From positions 1-8,558 of the forward strand of contig JAISZF010000029.1 in assembly GCA_031269415.1 (NCBI GenBank): a stretch of 8,558 nucleotides of DNA. The letters are read 5' to 3'. This document shows, one piece after another, positions 5,931 through 8,558 of the stretch (its first letter is position 1; each line of letters begins with the position of its first letter). This DNA is from Clostridiales bacterium (GTDB lineage Bacteria > Bacillota > Clostridia > Lachnospirales > WQUN01). Position numbers and translations under genes: made by a program. The notes beneath the pieces are model-generated. The model worked only from the letters and a program-made list of their open reading frames with translations. It made no database searches and was not told the origin of the DNA.

Positions 5931-6809
5931 GTGACATGGTTTTATAACATCTTAGATGGGTTTCCCCCAAGTATTCTGAGTTATTCGTGGCTCACCATCA
6001 CAATTGATATACTCGTTGTCGCGTACTGCATCTATAAGTTAATGCTATGGATCCGCGAAACCAAAGCCTGGACGCTCTTCAAGGGTTTCATGATGGTTGT
6101 GATTGTCTTCGCTGCGGCCAATTTACTCTATCTGACAACAATTAAATGGATCATAGAGATGACATTTAATATTGGTTTGATCGCGATAGTGGTAATTTTT
6201 CAGCCTGAATTGCGCAAGGCGCTGGAACAGCTTGGAAAGGGAAAGTACCTGAGTTTTATAAAAAGCTCGGATAAGAACATTACTGATTTGTCGGCGCAAT
6301 CCGCCGAAGAGATCGTAAAGGCCGTCAAGGTAATGAGTGAGGCTAAAACAGGCGCTCTTATTGTTATAGAACAAAACGCGTCCATATGGGAGCCGGGTTC
6401 TTCCGGAATACCGTTAGACTCTATTATCAGCAGCCAGTTGCTTATTAATATATTTGAACATAACACGCCGCTGCATGACGGCGCCGTAGTAATCCGGCAT
6501 AACCGCATTAGCGCGGCGGCGTGCATCCTGCCGCTTACCAAAGAAGAGATCGGAAAGGATCTGGGTACCAGGCACAGAGCCGCCGTTGGCGTCAGCGAGG
6601 AATCGGACGCCGTTGTGCTGGTGGTTTCCGAGGAAACAGGCGGAATGTCCATTGCCTCCGGAGGAAGTTTGCGCAGGAGCCTCAGTGAAAAACAGATACG
6701 CGCGATTTTGCTGCGCAGTGAAAAAACTGACGCTCCGGAAATAGAGAAAACTAAGAAAAAACGCCCCTTGACGATAAGGAGGCATAGGAAATATGATAAA
6801 AGCGTTTAG
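5931..6809 (+). CDS. cdaA: Diadenylate cyclase CdaA (membrane-bound, c-di-AMP synthesis)
   Basis: CdaA (DacA) condenses two ATP into c-di-AMP at the cytoplasmic side of the membrane. The 292-residue protein has three N-terminal transmembrane helices (about 19-40, 50-69 and 72-90), then the DAC domain (about 95-250). The two diagnostic motifs are intact: LHDGAVVI with DGA at 183-185, and GTRHRAAVG with RHR at 214-216. IFQPELRKALEQLG near 89-102 is the usual link between membrane and catalytic domain. At 292 residues it is somewhat longer than the typical 270-280; the extra length is a very basic tail (EKTKKKRPLTIRRHRKYDK). GTG 5931 follows AGGGGAA (5917-5923) with normal spacing. The gene overlaps cdaR by 17 bp, matching the conserved cdaA-cdaR order. 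All visible key residues suggest an active enzyme. Confidence 0.96.
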   Translation: MTWFYNILDGFPPSILSYSWLTITIDILVVAYCIYKLMLWIRETKAWTLFKGFMMVVIVFAAANLLYLTTIKWIIEMTFNIGLIAIVVIFQPELRKALEQLGKGKYLSFIKSSDKNITDLSAQSAEEIVKAVKVMSEAKTGALIVIEQNASIWEPGSSGIPLDSIISSQLLINIFEHNTPLHDGAVVIRHNRISAAACILPLTKEEIGKDLGTRHRAAVGVSEESDAVVLVVSEETGGMSIASGGSLRRSLSEKQIRAILLRSEKTDAPEIEKTKKKRPLTIRRHRKYDKSV

Positions 6810-8235
6810 CGCTTTCGTATTCAAAGATATATGGTGGAAGCTGTTCGCGTTGCTTTCAGCCGTGGTACTGTATATTATTGTGTATATCCTCGTTGACCCA
6901 CCGCAAAACATATCGATCGCTAAAAATATAACGTTTCTCGGAAAGGATGTCTTATCGGAAAACGGATTCTTCATCGAAAATGAGGACGAGCTGCCGACAG
7001 CCGTGACGTTGACTATACAATCCAAGACATCTGACGTGAGCGCTCTATATAATCCTTCCACTATCAGCGCTGTCGTCGATTTTTCATCTATAGGTGAATC
7101 TTATAACAACCGGCTGGGGCAGCCGCTTTCTCTGCCTATCACCGTCACTCAGCCCTCTGTGTATTATGTGCGGAGCAAAAGCCCTGAAGGCGTGTCCTTC
7201 GTAATAGACAAAATGCTCTCGGAATTCAGGCCGGTGGAGGTTATTCTCACGGGGACCGTGCAGGAAGGTTACGAGAACATGCCCGCGTCGTTCCGGGATA
7301 CCGTTGAGGTTACCGCCCCTCAAACCGTTTTATCTAAGATCAAAAGTATACGCGCTGAAGTCAATATAAAAAACGCGAATAGTGATATCGTGGTATCCGA
7401 AGCGCCCTTGCGCGTGCTTGACATTGAAGACAATGATATTACGGATTCCGTTGAGTTAAGCGTTGAAAATATACAGGTCAGCGTATCCGTCTACCCCATA
7501 AAGGAAGTTCCCGTGAAGGCTCGATGGAGCAGCCCGGATCCTGGGTATTGGGTCAGCGAGGTCAGCGTTTCGCCTGAAACCGTTGAAATAGTCGGCCCGG
7601 CTGATGTTCTGGAAACTATGAGCGCGATAGAGCTGGCGCCTATACAGTTGAGCGGCCTTACGTCAGATTATTCTGTGGATTTTAATATATGGGACTATAT
7701 AGACGATTCCAGTGTCTCTGTCCGCAGCAATGGGGTATTTAATGTAAACGTGACCGTGCGTATTCAGGAAGAAGCGTCAAAACAGTTGAGCCTGCAAATA
7801 CGCGATAACCGTAATATCTCAATAATTATTGACAACAACTGGCTTGTGCCTCAACTGCCGTCGGATCCCATATCTGTGACTATACGCGGGCAGGCGGACA
7901 CGATTGACAATATCACAAACGAGAATCTGCGCGCCGAATTAGATCTATCCGGGCTTTCGACAGGTATACACGACGTGACGCTGCATTTTGATCTGCCGTC
8001 GAATGTGTCGATCTCCAACGCTCCGGTTAAATTACGCGTGGTCATCAGCGAAGAGTTAAGCACCGCGACGGTTATGCCCAGCGATTCGACCACGCCAGAT
8101 GTTTCCGTGGCTCTGAATTCGGAGACTTCCGGTGACGCTCTTGAGGACAGCCCGTATATCGGGGATGACGGTGAAATATCGGAGAATAGCACCGCGGAGA
8201 GCCTTGAAGCCGTCGGGTTCGGAACCGCCGGATGA
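6793..8235 (+). CDS. cdaR: CdaR (YbbR-domain) extracytoplasmic regulator of CdaA
   Basis: CdaR is a bitopic membrane protein with extracytoplasmic YbbR domains that binds and modulates CdaA. The 480-residue product has a short cytoplasmic N-terminus and one transmembrane helix (about 15-34, after KDIWWKLFALL). Four YbbR-like beta repeats follow, roughly 37-137, 141-232, 235-335 and 340-418. Each shows the characteristic spacing of a V-rich strand, a 'P..V.v.gP' type turn (clearest in VSPETVEIVGPADVL, 259-273) and a closing V-x-V-x-V strand. Residues 419-480 form a Ser/Thr/Glu/Asp-rich, probably disordered tail with no cell-wall anchor motif. ATG 6793 has AAGGAGG at 6776-6782 and lies inside the end of cdaA, so translational coupling is likely. 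glmM, the usual third gene, does not follow directly. No terminator is visible immediately after the stop. Confidence 0.93.
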   Translation: MIKAFSAFVFKDIWWKLFALLSAVVLYIIVYILVDPPQNISIAKNITFLGKDVLSENGFFIENEDELPTAVTLTIQSKTSDVSALYNPSTISAVVDFSSIGESYNNRLGQPLSLPITVTQPSVYYVRSKSPEGVSFVIDKMLSEFRPVEVILTGTVQEGYENMPASFRDTVEVTAPQTVLSKIKSIRAEVNIKNANSDIVVSEAPLRVLDIEDNDITDSVELSVENIQVSVSVYPIKEVPVKARWSSPDPGYWVSEVSVSPETVEIVGPADVLETMSAIELAPIQLSGLTSDYSVDFNIWDYIDDSSVSVRSNGVFNVNVTVRIQEEASKQLSLQIRDNRNISIIIDNNWLVPQLPSDPISVTIRGQADTIDNITNENLRAELDLSGLSTGIHDVTLHFDLPSNVSISNAPVKLRVVISEELSTATVMPSDSTTPDVSVALNSETSGDALEDSPYIGDDGEISENSTAESLEAVGFGTAG

Positions 8236-8323
8236 TGTCGTGGATGGAGTAGTATCATTTTAGTTACCATTAGAAACTCAAGGAAATGGGAATAATATCC
8301 ATATAACTTGAGGAGTGAAAGTA

Positions 8324-8404
8324 ATGACTACTCAGAACTTGCACCCCATTTGGGCATCTCATATAATGGATACAGTAAGGCCGAACCTTGACAATTTAAT
8401 ATAA
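8324..8404 (+). CDS. Possible 26-residue small ORF with good ribosome binding site
   Basis: ATG 8324 is preceded by GAGGAG (8310-8315) at 8 nt, the best-spaced ribosome binding site in this intergenic stretch. The ORF encodes 26 residues, starting MTTQNLHPIW and ending VRPNLDNLI, and stops at TAA 8402-8404. It has no transmembrane segment or recognisable motif. It overlaps several of the inverted repeats proposed here as structured RNA, so the AGGAG-like sequence may belong to an RNA stem instead. It could also be a leader peptide for the gene starting at 8547. Coding status is uncertain. Confidence 0.3.
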   Translation: MTTQNLHPIWASHIMDTVRPNLDNLI

Positions 8405-8431
8405 GCCTAGCCGGCAAACCGAAGATACGAC

Positions 8432-8458
8432 AAAAAGGCCCTTGTAAAGAGCCGTTTT
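8432..8458 (+). terminator. Weak terminator-like hairpin after cdaR, A-tract on one side and T-tract on the other
   Basis: GGC-c-CTT (8437-8443) pairs with AAG-a-GCC (8447-8453) around a GTA loop. AAAAA precedes it and GTTTT (8454-8458) follows, so it could act on either strand. The stem is short with one mismatch, and the loop is minimal. It lies about 200 nt after the cdaR stop. The left arm can pair instead with 8371-8382, giving two alternative folds. Confidence 0.3.
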
Positions 8459-8546
8459 AAAAGCGTGGTATTCTTATGATAGGCCAATTCAAATGTATGC
8501 CTGACCTAAGCATTTAACTTCGGCCAGGATAAAGGAAATCAACCCC

Positions 8547-8558
8547 ATGTCCATCAAG
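8547..8558 (+). CDS. Start of a gene cut off by the window end (possible IS110-family recombinase)
   Basis: ATG 8547 follows AAAGGAAA (8531-8537) with about 9 nt spacing and opens the frame M-S-I-K before the sequence ends. Four codons cannot identify a protein. The guess of an IS110-family recombinase rests on the roughly 300-nt structured non-coding stretch ahead of it and on the similar opening of some clostridial IS110 proteins as I recall them. The start is not the usual beginning of GlmM, the gene that would be expected after cdaR. Confidence 0.35.

Larger units (their letters stand above)
8277..8525 (+). ncRNA. Candidate structured RNA, possibly an IS110-type bridge RNA or leader of the next gene
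   Basis: This stretch carries a series of inverted repeats. CTCAAG/CTTGAG (8277-8282 with 8307-8312) encloses ATGGG/TCCAT (8286-8290 with 8298-8302). GAGT/ACTC with AGT/ACT lies at 8312-8332. TGC-a-CC/GGGCA lies at 8340-8356. A bulged stem TAC..AAGGCC/GGCC.TTGTA joins 8371-8382 to 8437-8446 around a large loop. GGCC/GGCC (8482-8485 with 8522-8525) encloses AAATG/CATTT (8491-8495 with 8511-8515), leaving an internal loop. Stem-loop units with internal loops just ahead of a recombinase start are the known layout of IS110 bridge RNAs. That identity is an inference, since the downstream gene is cut off. A leader RNA controlling the next gene is the main alternative. Pairings were found by eye, without energy calculation. 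Confidence 0.35.

Noticed and set aside
6414..7061. 215-codon open frame on the - strand across the cdaA/cdaR junction
   Set aside because: It is antisense to two well-identified genes, and its translation shows no family resemblance.
7851..8270. 139-codon open frame on the - strand opposite the end of cdaR
   Set aside because: It is antisense to the YbbR repeat and tail. Its Ser/Arg-rich composition mirrors the cdaR codons, and no ribosome binding site was evident.
8388..8393. Perfect TTGACA -35 hexamer after cdaR
   Set aside because: No acceptable -10 lies 15-19 bp downstream (that position is GC-rich), so it is probably chance or part of the structured stretch.
8236..8558. Group II intron or retron 5' region
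   Set aside because: No GTGYG-type intron start, no domain V-like hairpin and no retron-style flanking a1/a2 repeats were found. The IS110-like reading fits the size and layout better.

Overview
The window looks like a chromosomal segment of an endospore-forming Gram-positive bacterium, most likely a clostridial Firmicute. The evidence is a CwlD-type spore-cortex amidase, a YuaF/YuaG-like NfeD-flotillin pair, a CdaA-CdaR pair for c-di-AMP synthesis, a lipoprotein of the DUF4015 putative glycosidase family, strong AGGAGG-like ribosome binding sites and frequent GTG starts. Base composition is moderate. No rRNA, tRNA or CRISPR array was seen.

Layout. At 1-291 is the 3' end of an unrecognised membrane-protein gene on the + strand. 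It converges on cwlD (346-1032, - strand), and the two share a hairpin at 295-340 that reads as a good intrinsic terminator for cwlD. Divergent from cwlD is a two-gene operon: an NfeD-family membrane protein (1153-1674, TTG start) and a flotillin (1687-3099), closed by a strong terminator at 3111-3139. A second + strand operon starts from an extended -10 promoter near 3196-3204. It carries a DUF4015 lipoprotein (3256-4494), a small two-helix membrane protein (4491-4994), a polytopic membrane protein (4948-5919), cdaA (5931-6809) and cdaR (6793-8235). Three of its four junctions overlap and the other has an 11-nt gap, so the genes are probably co-transcribed and partly coupled in translation.

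How the genes work together. CdaA makes c-di-AMP, which governs turgor, potassium and osmolyte transport and cell-wall homeostasis. CdaR is its membrane-anchored extracytoplasmic regulator. The three upstream genes are all predicted envelope proteins. They are good candidates for accessory parts of this signalling unit, but nothing in the sequence proves it. glmM, which usually follows cdaA-cdaR, is not directly downstream.

The last 323 bases (8236-8558) hold no long gene but several inverted repeats. These are followed by a ribosome binding site and an ATG at 8547, whose gene is cut off after four codons. The arrangement resembles the non-coding end of an IS110-family element, where the bridge RNA lies just ahead of the recombinase gene. 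That reading is an inference and needs the downstream sequence. A 26-codon ORF with a good ribosome binding site lies inside the same stretch.
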